In this document: one piece after another, positions 53,033 to 62,344 of the stretch | Position numbering within the stretch: position 1 is the first letter of the stretch | Layout of the letters: every line of letters begins with the position of its first letter | DNA from: Bradyrhizobium sp. WBOS07 | Lineage (GTDB): Bacteria > Pseudomonadota > Alphaproteobacteria > Rhizobiales > Xanthobacteraceae | DNA: 64,000 nt | Direction of reading: 5' to 3' | Assembly: GCF_024585165.1 (NCBI RefSeq) | Contig: NZ_CP029008.1 | Location: forward strand, 930,001 to 994,000 | Made by a program: the position numbers and the translations under genes | Notes under the pieces: model-generated | What the model was told of the DNA's origin: nothing | Database searches by the model: none | Seen by the model: the letters and a program-made list of their open reading frames with translations, nothing else

Positions 53033-53122
53033 GGTGGTTGTGACTCAATCAACTGGGCACTAGCTTGTCTTCGCGCTTCCAATATCGCAGCATCACACAT
53101 CAAGAAAATGCAGGGATGATGC

Positions 53123-54757
53123 ATGGCGCGCGCGAAGAACGTTCTCTGGATCATGTGCGACCAGCTTCGCTATGATTATCTCGGCTGCACCGGCCATCCC
53201 ACGCTGAAGACGCCCAATATCGACGCGATGGCCAGGCGCGGCGTGCTGTTCAGCAAGGCCTATGTGCAATCGCCGATCTGCGGGCCCTCGCGGATGTCGT
53301 TCTACACCGGCCGCTACATGCGCTCGCACGGCTCGCACTGGAACGGCTGGCCGCTACGCGTCGGCGAGCCCACGCTCGGCGATCACCTCAAGAAGATCGG
53401 CGTGCGCAACGTGCTGGTCGGTAAGACCCACATGGCGCCCGACCTCGAAGGCATGAAGGCGCTCGGCATCCCGCCGGAATCGATCATCGGCGTGCACGTC
53501 GCCGAATGCGGCTTCGAGCCGTATGAACGTGACGATGGCCTGCATCCGACCGGACGTCCGCGGCCGAAGTACGATGACTATCTGCGCCAGCAGGGCTTTG
53601 AAGCCACCAATCCCTGGGAGCATTGGGCCAATTCAGGCGCGGCCGACGATGGCTCCTTGCAGAACGGCTGGCTGCTGGTGCATGCGGACAAGGCCGCGCG
53701 CGTGCCGGAGGAGCATTCCGAGACGCCCTACATGACTCGCCGCGCGATGGACTTCATCAGCGAGGCCGAGACCGACGGCAGGCCGTGGTGCCTGCATCTG
53801 TCCTACATCAAGCCGCACTGGCCCTACATCGCGCCCGAGCCCTATGCCAGCATGTATTCGACCGACGACATGATCCCGGCGATCCGCTCGATGCGCGAGC
53901 GGCAAAATCCGCATCCGGTCTTCGGCGCGTACATGGACATGCGCTACTCCCGCAACATGGCGCGCGACGATGCCCGCGAGAAGGTGATCCCGACCTATAT
54001 GGGCCTCATCACCCAGATCGACGACCAGATGGGCGTGCTGATGAAGTTCCTGGAAGAGCACGATCTGCTGGACACCACCATGATCGTGTTCACGTCGGAT
54101 CATGGCGACTATCTCGGCGATCACTGGATGGGCGAGAAGGATCTGTTCCACGAGCAGTCGGCGAAGATTCCGCTGATCATCATCGATCCCTCGAAGAAGG
54201 CTGACGCCACGCGCGGCACGCGCAGCGATGCGCTGGTCGAGGCCATCGACCTTGCTCCCACCTTCGTCGATTATTTCGGCGGCAAGGTGCCGGGCCACAT
54301 CATCGAGGGACGCTCGCTGCTGCCGCTGTTGCGCGGGCCAACCCCGCCGGACTGGCGCAAGGTGGCGTTCTCCGAATACGACTATGCCATGCAGGACGTC
54401 AGGCTGAAGCTGAACCAGCCGATCGAGCGCTGCCGCCTGTTCATGGTGTTCGACGGCCGCTGGAAATACATCCACGCCTCGGGCTTCCGCCCGATGCTGT
54501 ACGACCTCGAGACCGATCCGGAAGAATATCTGGATCGCGGCGATGACCCCGATTGCGCCGGCATCATCGCGCGCTTGCAGGCCGAGCTGTTCGACTGGGC
54601 GCTGCATCCGAACGGGCACATCACCACCCCGCGCGAGAAGATCGCGGCCTACGCGGACAACCAGCTGCAGGTGAAGAACGGCGTCCTGATCGGCATCTGG
54701 GACGAGACAGAGCTCGCCGCGATCAAGGACGGCATCGCCCAGCGCGGGAAACTATAA
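53123..54757 (+). CDS. Sulfatase / phosphonate-monoester-hydrolase-like enzyme
   Basis: The 544-residue alkaline-phosphatase-superfamily protein has the metal residues in IMCDQLRYDYLG and FTSDHGDYLGDHWMGEKD, and the modified-cysteine motif C53-G-P-S-R in SPICGPSRMSFYTGR. Cys53 would be converted to formylglycine, the hydrated nucleophile. Large inserts after residue 200 and the GIIARLQAELFDWALHPNGH-like end resemble rhizobial phosphonate monoester hydrolases, which also cleave phosphodiesters and sulfate esters. There is no signal peptide, so it is cytosolic. No formylglycine-generating enzyme gene lies in the window. Confidence 0.88.
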   Translation: MARAKNVLWIMCDQLRYDYLGCTGHPTLKTPNIDAMARRGVLFSKAYVQSPICGPSRMSFYTGRYMRSHGSHWNGWPLRVGEPTLGDHLKKIGVRNVLVGKTHMAPDLEGMKALGIPPESIIGVHVAECGFEPYERDDGLHPTGRPRPKYDDYLRQQGFEATNPWEHWANSGAADDGSLQNGWLLVHADKAARVPEEHSETPYMTRRAMDFISEAETDGRPWCLHLSYIKPHWPYIAPEPYASMYSTDDMIPAIRSMRERQNPHPVFGAYMDMRYSRNMARDDAREKVIPTYMGLITQIDDQMGVLMKFLEEHDLLDTTMIVFTSDHGDYLGDHWMGEKDLFHEQSAKIPLIIIDPSKKADATRGTRSDALVEAIDLAPTFVDYFGGKVPGHIIEGRSLLPLLRGPTPPDWRKVAFSEYDYAMQDVRLKLNQPIERCRLFMVFDGRWKYIHASGFRPMLYDLETDPEEYLDRGDDPDCAGIIARLQAELFDWALHPNGHITTPREKIAAYADNQLQVKNGVLIGIWDETELAAIKDGIAQRGKL

Positions 54758-54758
54758 A

Positions 54759-54802
54759 GACCCTCATGGTAAGGAGGCGCGAAGCGCCGTCTCGAACCAT
54801 GG
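54759..54802 (+). repeat. Family H repeat, single arm (copy 2)
   Basis: GACCCTCATGGTAAGGAGGC and CCGTCTCGAACCATGG repeat the left arm of 52920-53032. The right arm is missing, so this copy cannot form the full hairpin. The following 180 bases to proB contain no gene. Confidence 0.65.
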
Positions 54803-54979
54803 AGCTTGCTCGCAAACTCCGGCGGGCTGCCACATGCCGGGACGGGCCACATAAGGCCGACATGCGCCGTTTACCATCCCGATTGCCTTGCGCCGGTCAC
54901 CGTCCTGCTGCAAAAGCAGGGCTCATCGGCGCCGCCTGCCGCTTCGCCGTCATTCCATCCAGCGCCAGCACGCAGAGAC

Positions 54980-56101
54980 ATGGCCAGCCCCGAACTCAGT
55001 CAATTCCGCCGCATCGTCGTCAAGGTCGGCTCGGCGTTGCTGGTCGATTCCGACAAGGGCGAGGTGCGGGCGTCCTGGCTGGCCGCGCTTGCCGACGACA
55101 TGGCCAAGCTGCACGAGGAAGGGCGTGACGTCCTCGTGGTCTCCTCCGGCTCGATCGCGCTGGGCCGCAGCCGGCTGAAATTGCCGCGCGGTCCGCTGAA
55201 GCTGGAAGAGAGCCAGGCCGCGGCCGCGGTCGGCCAGATCGCACTGGCCCGGATCTGGTCCGAGGTGCTCGGGACCCACGGCATCGGCACCGGCCAGATC
55301 CTGGTGACGCCGCAGGACACCGAGGAGCGCCGCCGCTATCTCAACGCGCGCTCCACCATCGGCAAGCTGCTGGAATGGCGCGCCATCCCCGTGATCAACG
55401 AGAACGACACGGTGGCGACCAACGAGATCCGCTACGGCGACAACGACCGCCTCGCCGCGCGCGTCGCCACCATGGCGAGCGCCGACCTGCTCGTGCTGCT
55501 GTCCGACATCGACGGGCTCTACGACGCTCCGCCGAAGAACAACCCGAACGCCAAGCTGATTCCGGTGGTCGAGAGCATCTCCTCGGAGATCGAGGCGGTG
55601 GCGGGCGACGCCGAATCCGAGCTGTCGCGCGGCGGCATGCGCACCAAGGTCGAGGCGGCCAAGATCGCCACGACAGGCGGCACGCATATGCTGATCGCCT
55701 CCGGCAAGATCGAGCATCCGCTGCGGGCGATCGCCGATGGCGGCCGCTGCACCTGGTTCCTGACGCCCGCCAACCCCATCACCTCGCGCAAGCGCTGGAT
55801 CGCGGGCACGCTGGAGCCGAAGGGCACACTGACGATCGATGCCGGCGCAGTGACGGCGCTGCGCGCCGGCGCCAGTCTGCTGCCGGCCGGCGTGATCAAG
55901 GTCGAGGGCCAGTTCGCCCGCGGCGATGCCGTGATCGTGCGCGGCCCCGACAGCAGCGAGGTCGGCCGCGGCCTGATCGCCTACGACGCCGACGAGGCCG
56001 AGCGGATCAGGGGCCGTTCCTCCCCGGACGTGATGGCCATCCTCGGCATCAGCGGCCGCGCCGAGATGATCCACCGCGACGATCTGGTGGTGGGCGGGTA
56101 G
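54980..56101 (+). CDS. proB: Glutamate 5-kinase
   Basis: The 373-residue enzyme phosphorylates glutamate as the first step of proline synthesis. The amino-acid kinase domain has [13 protein letters not shown] (ATP/phosphate loop, about 10-22), VSSGSIALG, and [23 protein letters not shown] (glutamate site). [13 protein letters not shown] is the nucleotide helix. The C-terminal PUA domain (about 280-370) is complete. Start ATG 54980; the open frame extends upstream, but that part is non-coding in character. Genes proB and proA are in the same direction with a repeat between. Confidence 0.96.
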   Translation: MASPELSQFRRIVVKVGSALLVDSDKGEVRASWLAALADDMAKLHEEGRDVLVVSSGSIALGRSRLKLPRGPLKLEESQAAAAVGQIALARIWSEVLGTHGIGTGQILVTPQDTEERRRYLNARSTIGKLLEWRAIPVINENDTVATNEIRYGDNDRLAARVATMASADLLVLLSDIDGLYDAPPKNNPNAKLIPVVESISSEIEAVAGDAESELSRGGMRTKVEAAKIATTGGTHMLIASGKIEHPLRAIADGGRCTWFLTPANPITSRKRWIAGTLEPKGTLTIDAGAVTALRAGASLLPAGVIKVEGQFARGDAVIVRGPDSSEVGRGLIAYDADEAERIRGRSSPDVMAILGISGRAEMIHRDDLVVGG

Positions 56102-56113
56102 CGCCCTTTGCGT

Positions 56114-56217
56114 CGTCATTCCGGGATGGTCCGAGGACCAGACCTCAGGTGCGCAATTGCGCACCGGGGAATCTCGAGATTCCGGGCTCGGTGCTCACGC
56201 ACCGCCCCGGAATGACG
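56114..56217. repeat. Intergenic palindromic repeat (family D, copy 3)
   Basis: CGTCATTCCGGGATGG at the left mirrors CGCCCCGGAATGACG at the right, with GTGCGCAATTGCGCAC as a perfect inner palindrome. It lies inside the proB-proA gap and would form a hairpin in a joint transcript. Confidence 0.8.
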
Positions 56218-56304
56218 TCGGGAGACCAGCCATACCCTGCCCGCCCTTCGCAGAAGCGGGATTTCCGTGCTAGGACACCGCCTTAGCAGAAGGTTGAAAC
56301 TCCA

Positions 56305-57600
56305 ATGGCCGCCCCCCTCAAAGCCGTCGATGGCAATGCCGATCTCCAGACGCTGATGTCCGATCTCGGGACCCGTGCCCGCGCGGCCGCGCGGGTGCTG
56401 GCGCTGGCGCCGCCGGAGCAGAAGAACCGGGCGCTGGAAGCCATGGAGCGGGCGATCCGCAGCCATGCGGCCGCCATTCTCGCCGCCAATGCCGAGGACG
56501 TCGCCGAGGCCCGCGCCTCCGGTAACGCCACCTCCGCCTTCATCGATCGCCTGACGCTGACCGAGGGGCGGATCGAGGGCATGGCCGAGGGTATCGCCAT
56601 CGTCCGCGGCATCGCCGATCCGGTCGGCACCGTCACCGAAAGCTGGCAGCGGCCGAACGGCATGACCATCGAGCGCGTGCGCGTGCCGCTCGGCGTCGTC
56701 GGCGTGATCTTCGAGAGCCGGCCGAACGTTGCGGCGGACGCCGGCGTGCTGTGCCTGAAATCCGGCAACGCCGTGATCCTGCGCGGCGGCTCCGACAGTT
56801 TCCGTTCGTGCCGCGCCATCCATGAGTGCCTGGTGCAGGGCCTGCGCGAAGCCGGCCTGCCGGAAGCCGCGATCACGCTGGTGCCGACGCGCGACCGCGC
56901 CGCGGTCGGCATGATGCTGTCAGGATTGAACGGCGCCATCGACGTGATCGTGCCGCGCGGGGGCAAGAGCCTCGTCGCCCGCGTCGAGCAGGAGGCGCGC
57001 GTGCCCGTCTTCGCGCATCTCGAAGGCGTCAACCACGTCTATGTCGATGCCAGCGCCGATCTCGCCATGGCGAAGTCGATCGTGCTCAACGCGAAGATGC
57101 GCCGCACCGGCGTCTGCGGAGCGGCCGAGACGCTGCTCGTCGACCGCGCCGCGGCCGGCAAGAACCTCAAGCCGCTGGTCGAGATGCTGCTCGATGCCGG
57201 CTGCGAAGTGCGGGGCGACGACGCGGTGCAGAAGACGGACGCGCGCGTCAAACCCGCCAGCGAGGACGATTGGGACACCGAATATCTCGATGCGATCATC
57301 GCGGCGAAGGTGGTGGACGGCGTCGACGGCGCGATCGCGCACATCCAGAATCACGGCTCGCACCACACTGATGCGATCGTGAGTGCCGACGAGGCTGCGG
57401 CGAACAAATTCCTCAGCGAGGTCGATTCCGCAATCGTGCTGCACAATGCCTCGACGCAGTTTGCCGATGGCGGCGAGTTCGGCTTCGGCGCCGAGATCGG
57501 CATCGCCACCGGGCGCTTCCACGCCCGCGGCCCTGTCGGCGCCGAGCAATTGACGAGCTTCAAATATCGCGTCCACGGCACCGGGCAGACGCGGCCGTAA
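56305..57600 (+). CDS. proA: Gamma-glutamyl phosphate reductase (glutamate-5-semialdehyde dehydrogenase)
   Basis: The 431-residue enzyme reduces glutamyl phosphate with NADPH in proline synthesis, right after proB. It has [37 protein letters not shown] (NADP site), [26 protein letters not shown], and the catalytic C271 in [26 protein letters not shown] and [30 protein letters not shown] complete the ProA signature. Length is normal. Confidence 0.97.
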   Translation: MAAPLKAVDGNADLQTLMSDLGTRARAAARVLALAPPEQKNRALEAMERAIRSHAAAILAANAEDVAEARASGNATSAFIDRLTLTEGRIEGMAEGIAIVRGIADPVGTVTESWQRPNGMTIERVRVPLGVVGVIFESRPNVAADAGVLCLKSGNAVILRGGSDSFRSCRAIHECLVQGLREAGLPEAAITLVPTRDRAAVGMMLSGLNGAIDVIVPRGGKSLVARVEQEARVPVFAHLEGVNHVYVDASADLAMAKSIVLNAKMRRTGVCGAAETLLVDRAAAGKNLKPLVEMLLDAGCEVRGDDAVQKTDARVKPASEDDWDTEYLDAIIAAKVVDGVDGAIAHIQNHGSHHTDAIVSADEAAANKFLSEVDSAIVLHNASTQFADGGEFGFGAEIGIATGRFHARGPVGAEQLTSFKYRVHGTGQTRP

Positions 57601-57619
57601 ACGTCGCGAGGCGCGGGCA

Positions 57620-58264
57620 TTGAACAGCAATTTCGTCGTGCCGCGCTTCCTGGCGCAAGCGGTCCCGCCCACCACGGCGGGCATGCGCATCGGCCTGCTC
57701 GGCGGCTCGTTCAATCCGCCGCATCAGGCGCATCGGGCCATCAGCCAGTTCGCGCTGAAGCGATTGCAACTCGATCGCGTCTGGTGGCTGGTGACCCCCG
57801 GCAATCCGCTGAAGGAGAACGGCCCGCTGCGTGAGCTCGGCGCGCGCATGCAGGCTGCGCGCGACGTCGCCGACGATCCCAGGATCGAGGTCAGCTGTCT
57901 CGAATCCGTCATTCGCACCCGTTATACTATCGACACGATCAACACCTTGCGCCGCCGCCTCTCGGGCCTGCGCTTTGTCTGGATCATGGGCGCCGACAAC
58001 CTCGCTCAATTCCATCGTTGGCAGCATTGGCGGCGCATCGCCGACCAGGTGCCGATCGCGGTGGTCGATCGCCCGCCGCAGAGTTTTCGCGCCCTCGCCT
58101 CGCCCGCTGCCAGGGCGTTGGCGCGCTACCGCCTGCCCGAGAAGAAGGCCCCGCTGCTTGCGGACCAGCCGGCGCCGGCCTGGGTCTTTTTGACCGGCAT
58201 GAAGCTGAACCTGTCCTCGACGGGCCTGCGGAACCCGGATGGGAGCTGGAAAGGTACGAAGTGA
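57620..58264 (+). CDS. nadD: Nicotinate-nucleotide adenylyltransferase
   Basis: The 214-residue enzyme makes deamido-NAD from nicotinate mononucleotide and [22 protein letters not shown] carries the nucleotidyl-transferase HxGH-like site, [15 protein letters not shown] lies mid-protein, and LSSTGLRN is the ISSTxIR motif. The start TTG 57620 has GAGGCG upstream; an internal ATG at 57683 would remove a 21-residue lead. It follows proA by 19 bases, so it is likely co-transcribed, in the conserved proA-nadD-rsfS order. Confidence 0.94.
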   Translation: MNSNFVVPRFLAQAVPPTTAGMRIGLLGGSFNPPHQAHRAISQFALKRLQLDRVWWLVTPGNPLKENGPLRELGARMQAARDVADDPRIEVSCLESVIRTRYTIDTINTLRRRLSGLRFVWIMGADNLAQFHRWQHWRRIADQVPIAVVDRPPQSFRALASPAARALARYRLPEKKAPLLADQPAPAWVFLTGMKLNLSSTGLRNPDGSWKGTK

Positions 58265-58405
58265 GTCAGACCGTGGGGGCCGGGTGGGCTTCGGGCCTCT
58301 CTGGCATATTGAAACCCTTAACCCCACATGATGTAGTGTAACCGGTGGACGCCGGATTCGGCGTTCGCGATACAGTGAAAGGAATGGTCCCTGACCGCAT
58401 CTGTA

Positions 58406-58858
58406 TTGTCCAAGTCTACTTCCCCGAAGTCAGCTTCGACGAAGCCTGTTTTACCCAAGGTTGCCAAGCCGGCGCGTAAAACATCGACCAAAGCTGCGGC
58501 CTTGGAGGCGCAACCCGACGCCGACAAGACGCTGAGCCTGATCCTCTCCCGCCTCGAGGACATGAAGGCGGAAGAGACGGTCACCATCGACCTTCGTGGC
58601 AAATCGGCGTACTCCGACTACATGATCGTCACCACCGGCCGGGCCAACCGGCACGTCGGCGCGATCGCGGAAAACGTCACCAAGAGCCTGAAGGAAAACG
58701 GCATCAAGAACATCCATGTCGAGGGCTTGCCCAATTGCGACTGGGTGCTGATCGATTCCGGCGACGTGATCGTGCACGTGTTCAGACCCGAGGTCCGCGA
58801 GTTCTACAATCTCGAGCGATTGTACACGCAGGGCCCAGGGGCGGCGAAGGCGATCTAG
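58406..58858 (+). CDS. rsfS: Ribosomal silencing factor RsfS
   Basis: The 150-residue protein has a Lys/Ala-rich lead (1-38) and an RsfS (Iojap) domain with DLRGKSAYSDYMIVTTGRANRHVGAIAENV, NIHVEGLPNCDWVLIDSGDVIVHVF and REFYNLERLY, the family hallmarks. It binds L14 on the free 50S subunit and blocks subunit joining during starvation. TTG 58406 is the best start in sight; the true start may lie a few codons upstream. A short tandem duplication covers its stop codon. Confidence 0.94.
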   Translation: MSKSTSPKSASTKPVLPKVAKPARKTSTKAAALEAQPDADKTLSLILSRLEDMKAEETVTIDLRGKSAYSDYMIVTTGRANRHVGAIAENVTKSLKENGIKNIHVEGLPNCDWVLIDSGDVIVHVFRPEVREFYNLERLYTQGPGAAKAI

Positions 58859-58879
58859 GCTCCAAGGCGATCTAGGCTC
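58847..58879 (+). repeat. 16-base tandem duplication over the rsfS stop codon
   Basis: AAGGCGATCTAGGCTC occurs at 58847-58862 and again at 58864-58879, one base apart. The first copy holds the rsfS stop (TAG); the second repeats it downstream. It looks like a simple slippage duplication. Confidence 0.85.
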
Positions 58880-58923
58880 GCTGGCCGATTTCGAATCGGC
58901 TGACGCGCATGCTAGCGTCGTGC

Positions 58924-58940
58924 GCGCGCATCATGCGCGC
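58924..58940. promoter_or_regulatory. Inverted repeat upstream of rlmH
   Basis: GCGCGCAT and ATGCGCGC flank one base, 30 bases before the rlmH start. It could be a protein-binding dyad or a leader hairpin; nothing shows which. Confidence 0.35.
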
Positions 58941-58969
58941 GGTATTGAAAACGCGACCCTGAAGAGATC

Positions 58970-59452
58970 ATGCGTGTTGCCGTCATTGCGGTGGGCCGGC
59001 TGAAGCAGGGGCCCGAACGGGAGCTTGCCGACCGCTATTTCGAGCGGTTCAGCGAAGCCGGCGGCAAGCTCGGATTCCGCGGGCTCAGCGTCTACGAAGT
59101 CGCCGAAAGCCGCGCGCGGGACACAGCGACGCGGATGGCCGAGGAGGCCGCGGCGATCTCAGCCCATGTCCCGGAAAAATCCATCCTGGTGGCGCTGGAC
59201 GAGCGCGGGCAGAATCTCGATTCTACCGTATTCGCACGGCATCTGGCGCGCTGGCGGGACGAAGGCGCCGGACATACTATCTTCATGATCGGAGGGGCGG
59301 ACGGACTTTCGCCCGAATTGCGCCGTAAGGCCAAGCTCGCGATCGCGTTCGGCTCTGCGACCTGGCCGCACCAAATGGTCCGCGTCATGCTTCTGGAACA
59401 GCTTTACCGGGCCGCCACCATTCTGGCCGGCCATCCCTATCACCGCGCGTGA
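58970..59452 (+). CDS. rlmH: 23S rRNA (pseudouridine1915-N3)-methyltransferase
   Basis: The 160-residue SPOUT methyltransferase has LDERGQNLDSTVFA, FMIGGADGLSPELR (SAM knot) and the C-terminal WPHQMVRVMLLEQLYRAATILAGHPYHRA, which is the RlmH signature. It methylates the pseudouridine at 1915 in helix 69 of 23S rRNA. It lies after rsfS, as in most alphaproteobacteria. Length is the family norm. Confidence 0.96.
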   Translation: MRVAVIAVGRLKQGPERELADRYFERFSEAGGKLGFRGLSVYEVAESRARDTATRMAEEAAAISAHVPEKSILVALDERGQNLDSTVFARHLARWRDEGAGHTIFMIGGADGLSPELRRKAKLAIAFGSATWPHQMVRVMLLEQLYRAATILAGHPYHRA

Positions 59453-59484
59453 TGCGCGCCACAACGAGCATCTTTGCCTAAGCG

Positions 59485-60831
59485 ATGCGAGCGCCTGTCC
59501 TCAACCTGCTGCTGATCGCGAGCGTCCTGCAAACAGGCGTTCCGGGCGCAAGCCGCGCGCAGGCTCAGGCGGCGCCGCCGCAGACCGCCGCGGTCTCGCC
59601 CGATGCCATCAAGCAGCGCGAGCAGGAGCTGGAAGCCGCCCGCGCCAGGCAGAAGAGCGCGGAAGAGGCACAGGCCAAGCTCAAGGCCGAGATCACCTCG
59701 CTGGGGAAGGACCGCACCCAGCTCAATCAGCAGCTGATCGACACCGCGGCCAATGTGCGCACGGTCGAGGCCAAGATCGACGACACCGAAGCGCGGCTGC
59801 GAAGCCTGAACGGCCGCGAGCAGGAGATGCGCGCGTCGCTGGATTCGCGCCGCGGCGACATCGTCGAGGTGCTGGCGGCGTTGCAGCGGGCCGGGCGGCG
59901 GACGCCGCCGGCTCTGCTGGTGCGGCCCGAAGACGCGCTGCAATCCTTGCGCACGGCGATGCTGCTCGGCGCCGTGGTGCCGGAATTGCGCGGCCGCGCC
60001 GAGAAGATCGCAAGCGAGCTCGGCGAGCTCGTGGCCTTGCGCAAGACCATCGCCTCCGAGCGCGACCAGCTCGCCACCGACCGCGACCGGGTCCGCAGCG
60101 ACCAGACCCGGCTCACCGCCCTGGTCGAGGAGCGGCAGCGCCAGCAGGCGGCGCGCGAAAAGGATCTCGACGCCGAGAACTCGCGCGCGATCATGCTGTC
60201 GAAGCAGGTCGGCGATCTCCAGGGCCTGATCACCAAGATGGAGCAGGACCTGCAAAGCGCCGCCAAGGCCGCCGAGAAGGCAGCCGAGGCCGCAAGGCAG
60301 GCCGAGGCCAAGGAAGCCAAGCTGGCGGCCGCCAGCGCCAAGTCGGGCCCGGGCGCATTCAAGGACCGGTCCCGGACCACCCCCGCCATCGCGTTCGCCT
60401 CGGCCAAGGGTCTGCTGCCGCTTCCGGTTAACGGTAACAAGATCAGGGATTTCGGCGGTTCCGACGGGGTCGGCGGGGTTCAGAAGGGCATTTCGCTGGC
60501 AACCAGGCCCGGCTCCCAGGTCACAACGCCGTGTGACGGCTGGGTGGTCTATTCCGGCCCGTTCCGCAGCTATGGACAACTCTTGATCCTCAACGCCGGG
60601 GGCGGGTATCATGTCCTGATCGCCGGGATGGAGCGTATTTCGGTCAACATCGGACAGTTCGTGCTCACGGGAGAGCCGGTCGCGACCATGGGGTCGACAT
60701 CTCAAGTCGCCTCCATTCTCGCGACGAACGCGAGTCAACCTGTGCTGTATGTCGAGTTCCGTAAGGACGGCACTCCAATCGATCCAGGCCCATGGTGGGC
60801 CGCAAATGAAGGCGAGAAGGTTCGCGGATGA
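59485..60831 (+). CDS. EnvC-family murein hydrolase activator with degenerate LytM domain
   Basis: The 448-residue protein has a signal peptide (to about residue 26), a long coiled coil (about 40-300, rich in Glu, Ala, Arg and Gln) and a C-terminal LytM/M23 fold (about 325-440). The zinc ligands of active M23 enzymes are gone: GVQKGISLAT has Gln where His is expected, and LYVEFR has Tyr for the last His. This matches EnvC-type activators, which open amidases rather than cut peptidoglycan themselves. The stop overlaps ctpA by four bases. It acts in the periplasm at division. Confidence 0.9.
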   Translation: MRAPVLNLLLIASVLQTGVPGASRAQAQAAPPQTAAVSPDAIKQREQELEAARARQKSAEEAQAKLKAEITSLGKDRTQLNQQLIDTAANVRTVEAKIDDTEARLRSLNGREQEMRASLDSRRGDIVEVLAALQRAGRRTPPALLVRPEDALQSLRTAMLLGAVVPELRGRAEKIASELGELVALRKTIASERDQLATDRDRVRSDQTRLTALVEERQRQQAAREKDLDAENSRAIMLSKQVGDLQGLITKMEQDLQSAAKAAEKAAEAARQAEAKEAKLAAASAKSGPGAFKDRSRTTPAIAFASAKGLLPLPVNGNKIRDFGGSDGVGGVQKGISLATRPGSQVTTPCDGWVVYSGPFRSYGQLLILNAGGGYHVLIAGMERISVNIGQFVLTGEPVATMGSTSQVASILATNASQPVLYVEFRKDGTPIDPGPWWAANEGEKVRG

Positions 60832-62189
60832 TGCGCAAGACTTCAGTAATCCTCCTCAGCGCCGCCACCGGTGCAGCGCTGACGCTGTTCGTGACCCAGC
60901 CGCGCGCGGTCTTCATGGGCTCCAGCGCGCGAGCCGCCACCGCGGACACCTATCGCCAGCTCAACCTGTTCGGCGACGTGTTCGAGCGCGTGCGCTCCGA
61001 CTATGTCGAGAAGCCCGACGACACCAAGCTGATCGAATCCGCCATCAGCGGCATGCTCACCGGCCTCGATCCGCATTCCAGCTACATGGACGCCAAGAGC
61101 TTCCGCGACATGCAGGTGCAGACGCGCGGTGAGTTCGGCGGCCTCGGCATCGAGGTCACGATGGAAGACGGCCTCATCAAGGTGGTCTCGCCGATCGACG
61201 ACACGCCGGCATCGCGTGCCGGCGTCATGGCCAACGACATCATCACCAATCTCGACGACGAGGCGGTGCAGGGCCTGACCCTGAACCAGGCGGTCGAGAA
61301 GATGCGCGGCCCGGTCAACACCAAGATCAAGCTCAAGATCATTCGCAAGGGCCAGGACAATCCGATCGACGTCACTCTGGTGCGCGACAACATCCGCGTC
61401 CGCTCGGTGCGTGCGCGCGTGGAGCAGGACGACATCGGCTATATCCGCATCACCACCTTCAACGAGCAGACCACCGAAGGGCTGAAGCGCGAGATCGGCA
61501 ACCTCTCGAATCAGATCGGCGGCGACAAGCTCAAGGGCTTCATCATCGACCTGCGCAACAATCCGGGCGGCCTGCTCGAGGAAGCGGTCACCGTCTCCGA
61601 CTCCTTCCTGGAGAAGGGCGAGATCGTCTCGACCCGCGGCCGCAATGCCGAGGAGACCCAGCGCCGCACCGCGCATTCGGGCGACCTCACCAAGGGCAAG
61701 CCGGTCATCGTGCTGGTCAATGGCGGTTCGGCCTCTGCGTCGGAGATCGTCGCCGGCGCGCTGCAGGACCACAAGCGCGCCACCATCGTCGGCACGCGCT
61801 CGTTCGGCAAGGGCTCGGTGCAGACCATCATCCCGCTCGGAAGCGGCAACGGTGCGCTGCGCCTGACCACGGCGCGCTATTACACGCCGTCGGGCAAGTC
61901 GATCCAGGCCAAGGGCATCGTGCCCGATATCGAGGTGCTGCAGGACGTGCCGGACGAGCTGAAGGCGCGCACCGACACCAAGGGCGAGGCTTCCCTGCGC
62001 GGCCATCTCAAGAACGACGGCGACGAGAAGACCGGATCGCAATCCTACGTCCCGCCGGACGCCAAGGACGACAAGGCGCTCAAGCTCGCCGGCGACCTGC
62101 TCCACGGCATCAAGAACAGCGCCTCGGCCGCGCCCGCGCCGGGCGGCGACACCAAGGCCACGACCGACAAGCCCAAAGCGGCGAACTAG
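60828..62189 (+). CDS. ctpA: S41 C-terminal processing peptidase CtpA
   Basis: The 453-residue protease has a signal/anchor segment (MRKTSVILLSAATGAALTLFV), a PDZ domain (about 85-170, GGLGIEVTMEDGLIKVVSPIDDTPASRAG) and an S41 catalytic core with S303 in NGGSASASEI and K328 in FGKGSVQTI (Ser-Lys dyad, 25 residues apart as usual). It cleaves the C-termini of periplasmic proteins. ATG overlaps the EnvC gene stop. A strong terminator follows at 62227. Confidence 0.95.
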   Translation: MMRKTSVILLSAATGAALTLFVTQPRAVFMGSSARAATADTYRQLNLFGDVFERVRSDYVEKPDDTKLIESAISGMLTGLDPHSSYMDAKSFRDMQVQTRGEFGGLGIEVTMEDGLIKVVSPIDDTPASRAGVMANDIITNLDDEAVQGLTLNQAVEKMRGPVNTKIKLKIIRKGQDNPIDVTLVRDNIRVRSVRARVEQDDIGYIRITTFNEQTTEGLKREIGNLSNQIGGDKLKGFIIDLRNNPGGLLEEAVTVSDSFLEKGEIVSTRGRNAEETQRRTAHSGDLTKGKPVIVLVNGGSASASEIVAGALQDHKRATIVGTRSFGKGSVQTIIPLGSGNGALRLTTARYYTPSGKSIQAKGIVPDIEVLQDVPDELKARTDTKGEASLRGHLKNDGDEKTGSQSYVPPDAKDDKALKLAGDLLHGIKNSASAAPAPGGDTKATTDKPKAAN

Positions 62190-62226
62190 GTCGACGAACC
62201 AGCTCGCGTATCACGCGATCCCTGAA

Positions 62227-62252
62227 GGGCGGCTCCAGGAGCCGCCCTTTTT
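62227..62252 (+). terminator. Rho-independent terminator after ctpA
   Basis: GGGCGGCTC (62227-62235) and GAGCCGCCC (62239-62247) form a nine-pair stem with a three-base loop, followed by TTTTT. It ends the rlmH-envC-ctpA unit. Confidence 0.92.
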
Positions 62253-62344
62253 GCTTGGGAACTCCTGGCATCCCCGGCCTCTCCCGGCCTGCCGCCGCTT
62301 GACCTCGGCGTGGTATCGTCATTCGCAGTGATTCGGGATCGCGC

